Below, in pieces: positions 18,423 through 27,560 of a stretch of 64,000 nt of DNA (position 1 is its first letter; each line of letters starts with the position of its first letter). The position numbers and the translations under genes were made by a program. Source of the stretch: Acidobacteriota bacterium (GTDB lineage: Bacteria > Acidobacteriota > UBA6911); the NCBI GenBank assembly GCA_016929335.1, contig JAFGIY010000185.1:1-64000 (forward strand), written 5' to 3'. The notes beneath the pieces are model-generated. The model did not search any database and was not told where the DNA came from. It was given only the letters and a program-made list of their open reading frames with translations.

Positions 18423-19019
18423 ATGAGAATTGAGTATCTGATTCCGTTTATAGCCTACTTGTTGGGCTCCATCCCCTTTGGTTATATACTGGTGAAATCG
18501 ACTGAAGGGAAGGATATCCGATCCTTCGGGAGTGGGAATATCGGCGCTACGAATGTGTTTCGCAGAAGCCGCCTCGGCGGCATCCTGACGCTCCTGCTGG
18601 ATGCAGGGAAAGGATATCTGGCTGTCATTTTGGCCGGATGGCTTGGAGGTGATATCGCATGGCAGGCCGCAGCAGCGGTTTTTGCCATCATCGGCCATGT
18701 ATTCACGATCTGGCTGCGATTCAAGGGGGGCAAGGGGGTGGCTACAGGATGCGGAGGCTATCTTGCACTCTCCCCACTGGCACTATTGACCACTATTGGC
18801 CTATTCGTGTTGATTCTTCTCCTATCGCGATATATTTCCGTGGCTTCCATCGGAGCAACTGCAGCATTCCCGATATTGGCATATCTCTATGGAGAACCGG
18901 CTTCACTGCTTTTGGGAGCGGCTATTGGAGCAGTGTTCATTATCGTGAAACATCAACAGAACATAAAACGGCTTTTCTCGGGCACCGAAAATAGGTTTGT
19001 TCTTGGAGCCCGATCCTGA
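18423..19019 (+). CDS. plsY: Glycerol-3-phosphate acyltransferase PlsY
   Basis: PlsY transfers an acyl group from acyl phosphate to glycerol 3-phosphate in the inner membrane, the first step of phospholipid synthesis. The 198-residue protein has about five membrane helices. Loop motifs are present: LLGSIPFGYILVK, RSFGSGNIGATNVFR, DAGKGYLAV, and GHVFTIWLRFKGGKGVATG. No partner plsX lies in the window. It follows thpR by 22 bp. Confidence 0.95.
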   Translation: MRIEYLIPFIAYLLGSIPFGYILVKSTEGKDIRSFGSGNIGATNVFRRSRLGGILTLLLDAGKGYLAVILAGWLGGDIAWQAAAAVFAIIGHVFTIWLRFKGGKGVATGCGGYLALSPLALLTTIGLFVLILLLSRYISVASIGATAAFPILAYLYGEPASLLLGAAIGAVFIIVKHQQNIKRLFSGTENRFVLGARS

Positions 19020-19041
19020 CGTGTGCGGCTAGGAGGAATGA

Positions 19042-19215
19042 ATGGCAATCAGCAAAGAGCTTCTGGAAATTCTTGCTTGTCCCCTGTGCAAGGAGGAAGT
19101 CCTCCTCACGCCAGACGGCACCGGACTTAAATGTAAAAAATGTCATCGAGTCTATCCCATTCGCGACGACATCCCCGTGTTGCTGATCGATGAGGCTAAA
19201 ATAGAAGAGCCCTGA
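19042..19215 (+). CDS. Trm112-family small zinc protein
   Basis: A 57-residue protein starting MAISKELLEILACPLCKEEV and continuing LKCKKCHRVYPIRDDIPVLL. Two CXXC pairs (CPLC, CKKC) would bind one zinc. This is the Trm112/YcaR pattern; eukaryotic and archaeal Trm112 activates methyltransferases, while the bacterial role is poorly known. AGGAGG lies just upstream; an overlapping ATG at 19038 is out of frame. It ends the run that began with rimO. The 143 bp to the convergent heptose kinase contain an ACCGGC/GCCGGT inverted repeat but no T-run. Confidence 0.9.
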   Translation: MAISKELLEILACPLCKEEVLLTPDGTGLKCKKCHRVYPIRDDIPVLLIDEAKIEEP

Positions 19216-19358
19216 AACGAATCGTTCACCGGCTGTTTAACCCGTAATCTTGCCGGTAACACCGTTCGTTCTGCGGTCTTCATTCACGTGGATGCCAGTC
19301 TATAAATCCGCCGGTTCTCCGGATATGCGTGAAAAGCTGTGCGGCCTGACAGGATGGA

Positions 19359-20360
19359 TTATATATTGCGGATGGCGGAGATGAGCTCGTCGGGGGATGC
19401 AGATGCAGTACCAAGCTTTCCGACAACGATTCCGGCTGCAATGTTGGAAAGGATTGCGGCGTGCAGGATGGAAAGTCCCGAGACAAGGCTTAACGCGAGC
19501 GTAGAGATAACGGTGTCTCCTGCTCCCGTAACATCGTAGACCTCCCGAGCGACGGTAGGGATATAGGTTATTCTGGAATTGCTTTCGAAGAGCGCCATGC
19601 CTTCCTCTCCGCGCGTGATCAGAAGATGCTCAATGCCGGATTCTTTAATGATTTTCTTTCCCGCACGAACCAGGTCCTGTTTTCCAAAAATGGTAATTCC
19701 CGATGCATGCTCGGCTTCAATCGTATTCGGCGTAATGACAGTTGCGGGTTTGTAAACGGACAACTTTCGCATTTTGGGATCAATGCAGACTATCTTCTTT
19801 GCGGATTTTGCGAGCGGCAGCGTCTGTTTCATCAAAGCGGCCGAAATCAATCCTTTGGCATAATCCGAAACAACAACCGCATCGACATCGGGCAGAATAG
19901 CTTTGAATTTGCCGGCAGCTTTCATCTGGAGGTTTTCAGAAAGCGGGGATCGATCTTCCCGATCCGTGCGGCAAACCTGTTGATGATGCGCAAGGATGCG
20001 TGTCTTGATGCTGGTCGGCCGGCTTTTATCGACGATCAGGCCTCCGACCGGAGATCCAATAAGCCGAAACTGCTCACGAAGGCGTTCTCCTTCATAGTCA
20101 TCACCCAAGATCCCAAGAGGAATCGGCACTCCTCCCAGGCTGTGAATGTTGGAGGCTACATTGGCGGCCCCACCCAGACAGGTGCTCTCCGTCTTAATCT
20201 CCACGACCGGGACCGGGGCTTCGGGGCTGATTCTGGACACCGATCCCCAGATAAACCTGTCCAGCATCATATCTCCCAATACAAGAATCCGCTTGCCGCG
20301 AAATTTTCGAATCGCCTGTACCAAAGACTCCGGATCACAATCATACCGACGGAACATCAT
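19359..20360 (-). CDS. rfaE1: D-glycero-beta-D-manno-heptose-7-phosphate kinase
   Basis: A PfkB/ribokinase-fold sugar kinase of 333 residues. It matches the kinase half of HldE/RfaE: ILVLGDMMLDRFIWGSVSRI, SPEAPVPVVE, LGGAANVASNIHSLGG, and the catalytic DVTGAGDTVIS near residue 280. It phosphorylates heptose 7-phosphate on the way to ADP-heptose for LPS inner core. The adenylyltransferase half of bifunctional HldE is missing, so a separate enzyme (RfaE2) must exist elsewhere. Last gene of a five-gene minus-strand unit, 18 bp after the zinc-finger gene. Confidence 0.92.
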   Translation of the reverse strand: MMFRRYDCDPESLVQAIRKFRGKRILVLGDMMLDRFIWGSVSRISPEAPVPVVEIKTESTCLGGAANVASNIHSLGGVPIPLGILGDDYEGERLREQFRLIGSPVGGLIVDKSRPTSIKTRILAHHQQVCRTDREDRSPLSENLQMKAAGKFKAILPDVDAVVVSDYAKGLISAALMKQTLPLAKSAKKIVCIDPKMRKLSVYKPATVITPNTIEAEHASGITIFGKQDLVRAGKKIIKESGIEHLLITRGEEGMALFESNSRITYIPTVAREVYDVTGAGDTVISTLALSLVSGLSILHAAILSNIAAGIVVGKLGTASASPDELISAIRNI

Positions 20361-20378
20361 GAACCTCTTGCTGCCGCA

Positions 20379-21023
20379 TCAGGGCAGAATGATGGAATGG
20401 TTCGTTTCTTTTCTTGGCGTTACGCGAGCAAGAAAATCAACATAGCTTGAGGAGGAACCTCGATCCTCCTTATAGGCTGAGATGATCGATCGAATATATT
20501 CAAGACAGTCTATGGTCGCACTCAGTGTCAAACGGGTATTCTGGGGATCCACAATGCCTTTGCCGTTCTGGTTCTCCGGATTCCTCATGGACTCTATAAC
20601 CGTCCGCAATTCACGGCGCAATGGCTCGACGCGAAGATTCTCTGAAGTCGTTTCGTAAAGAACCCCTTTATCTTCGGTTCTATACGTCACCAGCAGAGCA
20701 TCAATGGCTCTCGCAGCGTCTTCATCCGTGAGATCGTGGGACAAAAGGCGTTCATTCGCAATTTTGTACTCGATATAGGCAACCGCATCCTGGTGCTCGT
20801 TGAGGACCCGCCGGCTTCGTTCCTGCGCATTCACATCCAGACTGCGAAGTCGTTTCGCGTAATCCTCCACTTCTCTTTCGCGTCCTGCCTTCAGAAACTG
20901 GCAATCCTCCGGACAGTCCATTTCCAGAACACGCTTTTCGCCACAACACTGGCCGCAAATCAGGGCATTTTTTGCCGGACATTGCCGCTTTGCTTTTCTT
21001 TGGTCACATAAACTGCATTTCAT
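20379..21023 (-). CDS. Hypothetical N-terminal zinc-finger protein
   Basis: The family is not recognised. The 214-residue protein opens with a cysteine cluster (CSLCDQRKAKRQCPAK, ICGQCCGEKR, DCPEDCQFL) that would bind one or two zincs. The rest is a mainly helical, charged domain with no membrane segment. The order zinc cluster then helices suggests a protein- or nucleic-acid-binding role, but no function can be assigned. It lies 43 bp after the SprT-like gene and 18 bp before the heptose kinase, so it is probably co-transcribed with envelope genes. Confidence 0.75.
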   Translation of the reverse strand: MKCSLCDQRKAKRQCPAKNALICGQCCGEKRVLEMDCPEDCQFLKAGREREVEDYAKRLRSLDVNAQERSRRVLNEHQDAVAYIEYKIANERLLSHDLTDEDAARAIDALLVTYRTEDKGVLYETTSENLRVEPLRRELRTVIESMRNPENQNGKGIVDPQNTRLTLSATIDCLEYIRSIISAYKEDRGSSSSYVDFLARVTPRKETNHSIILP

Positions 21024-21066
21024 AAGCCTTATACTCTCAATAAAGAACCGGCTTTATACCATACTT

Positions 21067-21813
21067 TCAGCTCCGTCGTCTTTGATTCCTTTGCCGGCAC
21101 CTGCTGCCATAGTCTCTGATAAAATCCCGCGCAACAGCAAAGTCCGGGTACGCCTTCTCGGCCCGGTGGAATTCGGATGTATGATGCCGCTTGAACCTTT
21201 CCGATGAGGTGCTCTCAAATACCGCGTGCAGCATCTCGTGGTAAACGACATAGCGCACAACGAACCTGGGGACTCCGGCTTCATCAAGCGCCGGACTCAG
21301 TGTGATGGTATGATGTGCCGGATCATAGTGTCCCAATCTCCTCCAGCTTTTGCGAAATCCCCACCCTATCCTGCGGATTTCAACCTGATCATTAAAATAT
21401 TGATGATTGAGCTCCAGAAAAATCTCCCGCAGCGAATGATGCTTGCCGTCCTCCTCGCCAATATGCTTCCGCCCCTTTTTCAGCCTGCGTTCCCGAACCG
21501 CTTCCTCGATCCATTGATCGTTGCGATAGGAATTATAGGCTTGAAGATATTGTTGGCGCGGCCGACGCCGCATTATTTTGCAGGCTAATATCCGAACGAT
21601 GGCTTCAAGGACCGGAACAGGCGCATGCCTGCAATGGTCGCTGATCCGCACAATCCATCTCGCGCCCTTCCGCCGGATAGTGTGGGTTAATCCGATATAG
21701 GGATAAAAACAGGCGTCGATTTCCATGTCGCGGAATGCCGGTGAAGCAGCCTGCAATATCGAGCGGCACAGCCATTGCAGTTCGGGAACGCTTTTATCCT
21801 CCTGTTTAATCAT
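21067..21813 (-). CDS. SprT-like zinc metallopeptidase domain protein
   Basis: A 248-residue protein with a zincin active site: VVYHEMLHAVFE gives HEMLH (His192, Glu193, His196), and HTSEFHRAE about 15 residues on supplies the likely third histidine ligand. This is the SprT/Spartan-like arrangement. Preceding sequence EIFLELNHQYFND and GWGFRKSWRRLGHYDP also fits the family. The ATG at 21813 is preferred, with AAGGGA upstream; a GTG at 21846 would add 11 residues. Bacterial SprT-like proteins have no settled role. It sits between lpxD and the zinc-finger gene in the same operon. Confidence 0.85.
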   Translation of the reverse strand: MIKQEDKSVPELQWLCRSILQAASPAFRDMEIDACFYPYIGLTHTIRRKGARWIVRISDHCRHAPVPVLEAIVRILACKIMRRRPRQQYLQAYNSYRNDQWIEEAVRERRLKKGRKHIGEEDGKHHSLREIFLELNHQYFNDQVEIRRIGWGFRKSWRRLGHYDPAHHTITLSPALDEAGVPRFVVRYVVYHEMLHAVFESTSSERFKRHHTSEFHRAEKAYPDFAVARDFIRDYGSRCRQRNQRRRS

Positions 21814-21879
21814 TTTAAAACGGATTCCCTTTTTGGCTTCACGCACGCAGCGCCTGCCGGCATTTGAGTCGACGCCTGG

Positions 21880-22923
21880 CTATTTCCTTCCCGGCGATCC
21901 CTTTAACTCTGCAACTTCCTTCTTCAGCAGATCAATCTCCGCTTTCATTTCGGGCAGTCGGCCGAAAAGAGCGTTAAGACGCTTGTATTCGCGGAGCGGG
22001 CGAACCGGCACTCCCCAGTAAACCTCTCCGCCGCGCACGATTTTGCCCGGCAGAATGCCCGCCTTGGATCCAATTACGGCACCGGACTGGACACGCGCAT
22101 GATCCCCGAATCCCACCTGCCCCCCGATCACGGCATAATCTTCGATGATCGTGCTCCCGGAAATTCCCGTTTGAGATGCGATGACCACATGCTCGCCGAT
22201 CTCCACATTGTGGGCGATCTGGACAAGATTATCGATTTTGCTGCCTGTCCCAATCCGCGTGGTACCGAGGGATCCCCGATCGATCGTGCTGTTGGCGCCA
22301 ATTTCGACATCATCATCGATGATCACCGAGCCAACCTGAGGAAACTTCCATTGCTTCTTTCCGTCCGAAGCATAACCGAAACCATCGCTCCCGACGACAA
22401 CCCCGGCATGCAGCACCACACGATCTCCAAGCTGCGCACCCGGATAGAGGACGACGCCGGGGAATAATATGCATTCTTTCCCGATGCAGCACGCTCCGCC
22501 AATCACAACCCCCGCATGCAGAATGCTTCCCTGGCCGATTCGAGCCCCTGTCTCCACAACCACAAAGGGACCCAATTCCACACCTTCGTCGATTTCGGCG
22601 CCGGGAGCGATTTCCGCCGTAGCGTGCCGCGTGCCCCGGCTCTTCGGCCACGGATTCAGATAGGAAGCCGCCCTGGCAAAATCCAGCCGGGGCTGTTCCG
22701 AAAAAATCATATTGGCTGCTACGGACGCAAGCATCTTTGGCGCAATAACACAGGCGGCACGCTGACCTTCGGCATGGAACACCCTGCTTTCAGCCCCATG
22801 CACAAATATCAGCGAAGTATCGTCCGCGGCATTCCATCCCGCGACCTTCGTCAACAGACGGGAGCCGTCTCCCTGGTATCCCAAATCCAGCAACGCGGCC
22901 ATTTGCCTTATGGTGTAACTCAT
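21880..22923 (-). CDS. lpxD: UDP-3-O-acylglucosamine N-acyltransferase LpxD
   Basis: LpxD adds the N-linked hydroxyacyl chain during lipid A synthesis in the cytoplasm. The N-terminal uridine-binding domain (about residues 1-100) is followed by a left-handed beta-helix of hexapeptide repeats (about 105-320) and a C-terminal helical tail. The catalytic histidine is in [14 protein letters not shown] (His238). The [17 protein letters not shown] loop is typical. Length 347 is normal. It lies 38 bp downstream of the tetraether-synthase-like gene, in the same orientation. lpxB is about 11 kb away; lpxA, lpxC and fabZ are not in the window. Confidence 0.96.
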   Translation of the reverse strand: MSYTIRQMAALLDLGYQGDGSRLLTKVAGWNAADDTSLIFVHGAESRVFHAEGQRAACVIAPKMLASVAANMIFSEQPRLDFARAASYLNPWPKSRGTRHATAEIAPGAEIDEGVELGPFVVVETGARIGQGSILHAGVVIGGACCIGKECILFPGVVLYPGAQLGDRVVLHAGVVVGSDGFGYASDGKKQWKFPQVGSVIIDDDVEIGANSTIDRGSLGTTRIGTGSKIDNLVQIAHNVEIGEHVVIASQTGISGSTIIEDYAVIGGQVGFGDHARVQSGAVIGSKAGILPGKIVRGGEVYWGVPVRPLREYKRLNALFGRLPEMKAEIDLLKKEVAELKGSPGRK

Positions 22924-22961
22924 ATCAGAAATCGCGAAATATGACGGAGTGGCTTTAGTGC

Positions 22962-24911
22962 CTATTTAGCAAATTTGGACGCAGACTGCATGTCCTTATC
23001 ATCAGCCGGTCCGGAGCTCGCCGGAGCAGCATTATTTAGAACAGGCAGAATCAAGTCGTGCCTGGTAGTGCGCAGTTCCACGGTTCTCCCCCCGGCGTAT
23101 ACATCATGCTTTCCTCTGGCATTGTACCAGTCGGAAAGGCTCGCATTCCGGTGTCTGCTTTCAACGATCTGACGCCAGCCGATGCCCGTGTTGTATGCGC
23201 AAAAGGCGATCTCCCCTTCCTGAGTACCGTAGGGAATGACGCACATTTCAGTGCGCCGGAAATCATAGGTCCAGAGGTCTTGAAACCACATGCCTTCCAC
23301 GCAAAGAACTCGCCATTGGTCGCTCTGCGAGTTCGCTTTCATCCGGTCATTCCGGTCACTATCGGCTTTCTCCGACGTGGGACGGAACAGCCGAATGAGC
23401 TGCGAAAGCGGGAATTCCTTCGGCGCCTTATCCGCTCGGAAATTACGCAGAATAGCCAACGCCAGTTGCGCTTCGGTCAATAACTTGCCGCGAGCCGTAT
23501 CGGTGATGACGGCCACGTCGCGGATAAACCGCTCATAATCAAAAAACTGAAACAGGGGTATCCATTCATGCGTGCGGCGGTTGACCACGAGCAGGCTAAA
23601 CACTCCGCAATCCGGATGGCAGTTGCAAGCGCTCCATCCCCAGGGTGCAGCCGGTCCCTGCAGAATATCCATTATGCTGGTAAATGCGCTATAGGTGGAA
23701 AGCGGGAACCAGTCGCGCATCGGCTCCGGCTGCCCTTTCAGCTGCAGTTTCAAATCCTCCACCAGATGGGTCAGCGTGTATCGGTGGGCGCGCCGGGATT
23801 CGTCATCGATAGTTTCGTCGCGGCCTGTAAAGGAAACGGGTTGAAATACCACAGTCTGGACTTTGTCCACATTGCGAACGGCAAAATCAACGATCGGGCC
23901 GACAGCGTCATTGTTCACCCTATTGATGACAGTGGTCACCAGAGTCGTCTTCAAACCGGCCCTGGCCGAATTTTCGATGGCCTGCACTTTGACATCAAAC
24001 AGGTTCGGAACACCGCGATGCTGATTCTTTTCATTGCTCACGCCGTCAAATTGCAAATAGGTCCCATGCAGCCCCGCTTCCATGGCCTGACGTGCGAATT
24101 CCTCGCTTTGTGCAAATCGGATACCGTTGGTCGCAGCCAGTATCCGATAGAATCCGATCTTCTTCGCATGAGCGACAGCATCCAGGAAATGAGGGGATAA
24201 GGTCGGCTCTCCGCCCGAAAATAAAATTATGATCTGACGGCGCGGTTTGAAAGAAACTGCGCGATCCAGAATTGCCTTTATTTCCTCCAGATCCGGTTCA
24301 TGCACATAGCCGACCTGATTGGCATCCGTGAAGCACGGAGTGCACATCATGTTGCACCGATTTGTCAGATCGACGGTTAATACAGTTCCGCGCCCATACC
24401 TGATCGCCGAAGCTCCGTGCCGGTGCAGACATTCATCGTCTATTGTCTGAAAGTCGCGGCCGAAGAACAGATTTTCGATCCGCCGAGTGAAAGCGGGATT
24501 GGTTGAGAGGACGTCTTCGAACAGACCGTGTTTCCCGCAGTTTTTTCGTATCAGAATGCGTCCGTTCTCTTCAACGAGCCGGGCTTTGACATGGCCCGGA
24601 CTGCCTTTCAAGAGGATATCGACACCCGCACGCCCTTCTACGATCTGCTGTCTGATTTCCGGAACGCATCGCGGGCAGAGCGAATCAGTTTCTCGTGGGA
24701 AGCCCAAAGGAGGATGAGACCGCTCACGGCTTTTGGCAATTTTCCCTGGAGCCCAGGCCGGCTTGGGAAGTTCGCCTTCGGGCATTCTGGTGTTGACTGC
24801 CTGAAAGCTTTTCCAGGCAAGGTCCGCAATTCGCACAACAGCAGATGCTTTTATGCGATTCAGGAGAGAGCCGTTTCCGCCGTTCCCCCCGGAGATGGCT
24901 TCGCCGTACAT
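22962..24911 (-). CDS. Tetraether-synthase-like radical SAM enzyme (COG1964 type)
   Basis: A 649-residue radical-SAM protein. The core motif is [19 protein letters not shown] (Cys186, Cys190, Cys193). Before it lies a metal-site module, SLCPRC (Cys79, Cys82) then [12 protein letters not shown] (Cys125). After it come [17 protein letters not shown], a conserved [13 protein letters not shown], and [19 protein letters not shown]. This set matches the family of archaeal tetraether synthase Tes, which joins lipid tails by carbon-carbon bonds, and its bacterial relatives linked to membrane-spanning lipids. The protein is longer than archaeal Tes by an N-terminal extension of about 70 residues. Being first in an operon with lpxD and a heptose kinase supports an envelope-lipid role. 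Exact substrate is inference. Confidence 0.8.
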   Translation of the reverse strand: MYGEAISGGNGGNGSLLNRIKASAVVRIADLAWKSFQAVNTRMPEGELPKPAWAPGKIAKSRERSHPPLGFPRETDSLCPRCVPEIRQQIVEGRAGVDILLKGSPGHVKARLVEENGRILIRKNCGKHGLFEDVLSTNPAFTRRIENLFFGRDFQTIDDECLHRHGASAIRYGRGTVLTVDLTNRCNMMCTPCFTDANQVGYVHEPDLEEIKAILDRAVSFKPRRQIIILFSGGEPTLSPHFLDAVAHAKKIGFYRILAATNGIRFAQSEEFARQAMEAGLHGTYLQFDGVSNEKNQHRGVPNLFDVKVQAIENSARAGLKTTLVTTVINRVNNDAVGPIVDFAVRNVDKVQTVVFQPVSFTGRDETIDDESRRAHRYTLTHLVEDLKLQLKGQPEPMRDWFPLSTYSAFTSIMDILQGPAAPWGWSACNCHPDCGVFSLLVVNRRTHEWIPLFQFFDYERFIRDVAVITDTARGKLLTEAQLALAILRNFRADKAPKEFPLSQLIRLFRPTSEKADSDRNDRMKANSQSDQWRVLCVEGMWFQDLWTYDFRRTEMCVIPYGTQEGEIAFCAYNTGIGWRQIVESRHRNASLSDWYNARGKHDVYAGGRTVELRTTRHDLILPVLNNAAPASSGPADDKDMQSASKFAK

Positions 24912-25086
24912 ACATCAATCCTTGCTATTGCAGTAACTACCCAATGGCTAACATAAACCTATACAAAATAAATAAATACAGCGATAAAACTACCAGTATT
25001 TTGGATTCACGTCCATTCATTTCTAGGCTTCGATAAAAGACAATCCGGGAGCAACGGTCCATTCTGTCGGACATGAAAGGAAAATA

Positions 25087-25160
25087 GGACACCCATCAAA
25101 AACATTAAAAAAATGCCGATTCCCGGGATCGTCCCGGGATAGCAGGGATTTTGGGTGTCC
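25087..25160. repeat. Small inverted-repeat element with inner hairpin
   Basis: GGACACCCA at 25087-25095 is inverted as TGGGTGTCC at 25152-25160, giving 9-bp perfect terminal repeats on a 74-bp unit. Inside, TCCCGGGA at 25121-25128 and 25132-25139 form an 8-bp stem with a 3-nt loop. Read on the minus strand this stem is followed by a T7 run, so it could terminate transcription of the VWFA gene. The layout resembles a REP- or MITE-like unit. The flanks (24912-25086) are AT-rich and hold no gene I can support. Confidence 0.65.
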
Positions 25161-25186
25161 AGGAATTTTTCAGGAGGAAGGCGAAT

Positions 25187-27553
25187 TCATTCGATTACTA
25201 TGGGGACGCGCTGGAATATGTTGGAATTGGTGATTTCATCTCTGACATGAACCTGAAGCATATAGGTCCCTCTTTTGAGGTTCTTCAGAGGCAGAGAGAT
25301 CGCCACTGTAGCCTCACCTTTTCTCTCTTCTGCGCCCTGCATTCCCGGAGGGCCGCCCATTCTACCCGGTCCCCCGTCAGGAGGTTCCATGTCACCGGGG
25401 CCTCCCATCCCGGGTCCCATCATGCCCGGTCCCATCCCGCCGCCGCGACCGGGACCGAATCCCGGTCCCATGCTTACCTGCGTCCAGCTTTGTGTATATT
25501 GAGGCTGGGTTTCCAGTATCTTGGTATTATCTCTTAGCAGCATGAGGTCGGTTTCGATACAGGGTGTCTTTGTTTCGCTATCCTCGACGGCGCCATACAC
25601 ATGGAAATAAACGTAGACCGTCTGCCTTGCAAGAAAGACATTTCCGATGCTTGGAACGACCTTTCTGTTTCCCATTACCAGTGGATCATAGCTCGGGATC
25701 ATCTGCTGAAATCTCCGCATGGGACCCTGTCGAGAAATGTTCAGGCTGGAATCGCCCCGGGTATTGACCAACTGGCTGCCGAGCACGATGGAGCTAAGGG
25801 CTAACTTCTTCAGATCCAGGACCGGCACAGTAATCGGCTGTTCAAAGCTTCCCAATTTCCCGCTGGTATTATCACGGACAAGGAACTTCAGTTTGTGTTC
25901 TCCCGGCCGCAACTGGAAGCCGGTCGAATAAAAAATGCCTCCTGACCTGAGCGTCTCGGCTCTTTCTGAAGGCACTTTGAGGGTTACGGCGTCACGCGCG
26001 ATTCCGGTTGTTCTCCCCTTGCTGTCGGAAGCCTGTGCGACAAATTCGAATTTTCCCTCACGATTGGAACCTTTCTCCACAAACTTCAAAGCATCGCCAA
26101 GGATTTCGATCGATATGGGCACATAGACTGTTTTGTCGTCTTTTCGGAAGTAGTCCGCCTGCAAAATCAACGGAACATCCACGAACGGCCGCTCGACATT
26201 CATCGCCTGGCTCAACTGCAGATCGCGTTCCTCCTGGCTCAGCTGACCGAAAGCCTTTGATGCAAAATATCCCGGTCTGTGGGTGTTCTTCACGTTGGGC
26301 CGCTCGAGTTCAACGCGGATCTTGCGATATTTCCCGTCTTCCTTCCGATTCGTGCTGAAATAGCCGAGAACGTAATAAACATTGGTGTCAGACTGAGCCT
26401 GCTTCATCGCCAGACTCAGATCATTCGTATCATTAAAAGACCGGCCGCCCGTATCATAGGATAAAGTAACCAGCGTTTCCTGAGAGCTGGAAAGGTTGTT
26501 TCTCTGTCGCATCATCCCGGAACCGCCAAACATACCTCCACCCCCTCCTCCCCGGGAGGCATCGCCTCCCGGCGGAAGAGCTACGAGGCCCTGGCTGTCC
26601 ACGGTATAAATCGACATGTTCGACCGGTTGGCAGCGTCCACAGTGGAGCGGATCTGTGCATTATTTTCTACTCCGGTGGTAACCACTCCGCTTGAAAAGT
26701 AAATCAACGATTTGCGCTCCGGGAGTTCACGATACATTTTTGCCAGCGTCTCCAGAGCAGAAAGCCTTCGGTCGGTGTTAAAAATATTGAATTGAACGCT
26801 GTCCGGGACAAAAACCTCCTCGGATGAGGATGTATCGGAAGACGTTGAGGTATCGGAAGTACTCGTGCTTTCCGTTTCGCTCTCTCCCGATTCCGAAGAA
26901 GATATGGCATTGAGAGTCTTAAGGAGAAGGTCGCGGTCGTTGGTAAAATCCTGGACAAGGCTTAGTGCGCTGCTGTATGTGGCAACCGCCATGAGGTCCT
27001 GAGGACCCGTCTGCTTGGCGATAAAGTCATGTGCAGCATCAATAGAATAGAATAAATTCTCTGTACCCAATGAGCTTAAATCGAAAAACAGGATAATCAG
27101 TCTTTTGCCCGCAATATCTTCCTTTTTAATCGGCGCATCCGGATTGAGTCCAAGGTTGACGATCGCCGCAGGTCTCGATGGAGCCGTTTCTGCGGTTCCG
27201 GCAGCGGAAGGAGATGTCGCAGGAACCGGGCCTATGGCTACATTCTCAGCCGAGAATGTGACTATATCCTGAGGGACATTGTCTTCATAAATTTTAAAAT
27301 CTTCCCTCTTCAAATCCGCAATCAATCTGCCTTTTCCATCACGGACCGTTACATCAACGACAACCATCGCCGCCTCAACTGAAAACACGGGCATCTTCTG
27401 CGGCACGTTGCTTTGCGGCTGCTTCTGTTCCTGCTGTGATGTGGGATAAACAAAAGAAACCAATCCGCAAAGAAGGCAAGCGACACACCAGGCCAACGAG
27501 AGGAACGTCTTTTTGCCGGGACCTGTTTTCAGAAATAGCATTGGTTGCGCCAT
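25187..27553 (-). CDS. VWFA-related acidobacterial secreted protein
   Basis: A 788-residue exported protein. An N-terminal hydrophobic segment (LAWCVACLLCGLVSFVYP) acts as signal or anchor. The family hallmark VDVTVRDGKGRLIADLKRED leads into a von Willebrand A domain, with LIILFFDLSSL as a partial metal-site motif. A Ser/Thr/Glu low-complexity loop (about residues 225-250) interrupts it. The C-terminal part carries a Gly/Met/Pro-rich stretch (about residues 700-750) and ends with AISLPLKNLKRGTYMLQVH. The gene starts 7 bp after the TonB receptor gene, implying co-transcription and a joint outer-membrane job. A decayed paralogue tail lies at 6496-6712. Function is unproven. Confidence 0.88.
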   Translation of the reverse strand: MAQPMLFLKTGPGKKTFLSLAWCVACLLCGLVSFVYPTSQQEQKQPQSNVPQKMPVFSVEAAMVVVDVTVRDGKGRLIADLKREDFKIYEDNVPQDIVTFSAENVAIGPVPATSPSAAGTAETAPSRPAAIVNLGLNPDAPIKKEDIAGKRLIILFFDLSSLGTENLFYSIDAAHDFIAKQTGPQDLMAVATYSSALSLVQDFTNDRDLLLKTLNAISSSESGESETESTSTSDTSTSSDTSSSEEVFVPDSVQFNIFNTDRRLSALETLAKMYRELPERKSLIYFSSGVVTTGVENNAQIRSTVDAANRSNMSIYTVDSQGLVALPPGGDASRGGGGGGMFGGSGMMRQRNNLSSSQETLVTLSYDTGGRSFNDTNDLSLAMKQAQSDTNVYYVLGYFSTNRKEDGKYRKIRVELERPNVKNTHRPGYFASKAFGQLSQEERDLQLSQAMNVERPFVDVPLILQADYFRKDDKTVYVPISIEILGDALKFVEKGSNREGKFEFVAQASDSKGRTTGIARDAVTLKVPSERAETLRSGGIFYSTGFQLRPGEHKLKFLVRDNTSGKLGSFEQPITVPVLDLKKLALSSIVLGSQLVNTRGDSSLNISRQGPMRRFQQMIPSYDPLVMGNRKVVPSIGNVFLARQTVYVYFHVYGAVEDSETKTPCIETDLMLLRDNTKILETQPQYTQSWTQVSMGPGFGPGRGGGMGPGMMGPGMGGPGDMEPPDGGPGRMGGPPGMQGAEERKGEATVAISLPLKNLKRGTYMLQVHVRDEITNSNIFQRVPIVIE

Positions 27554-27560
27554 AGATGGA

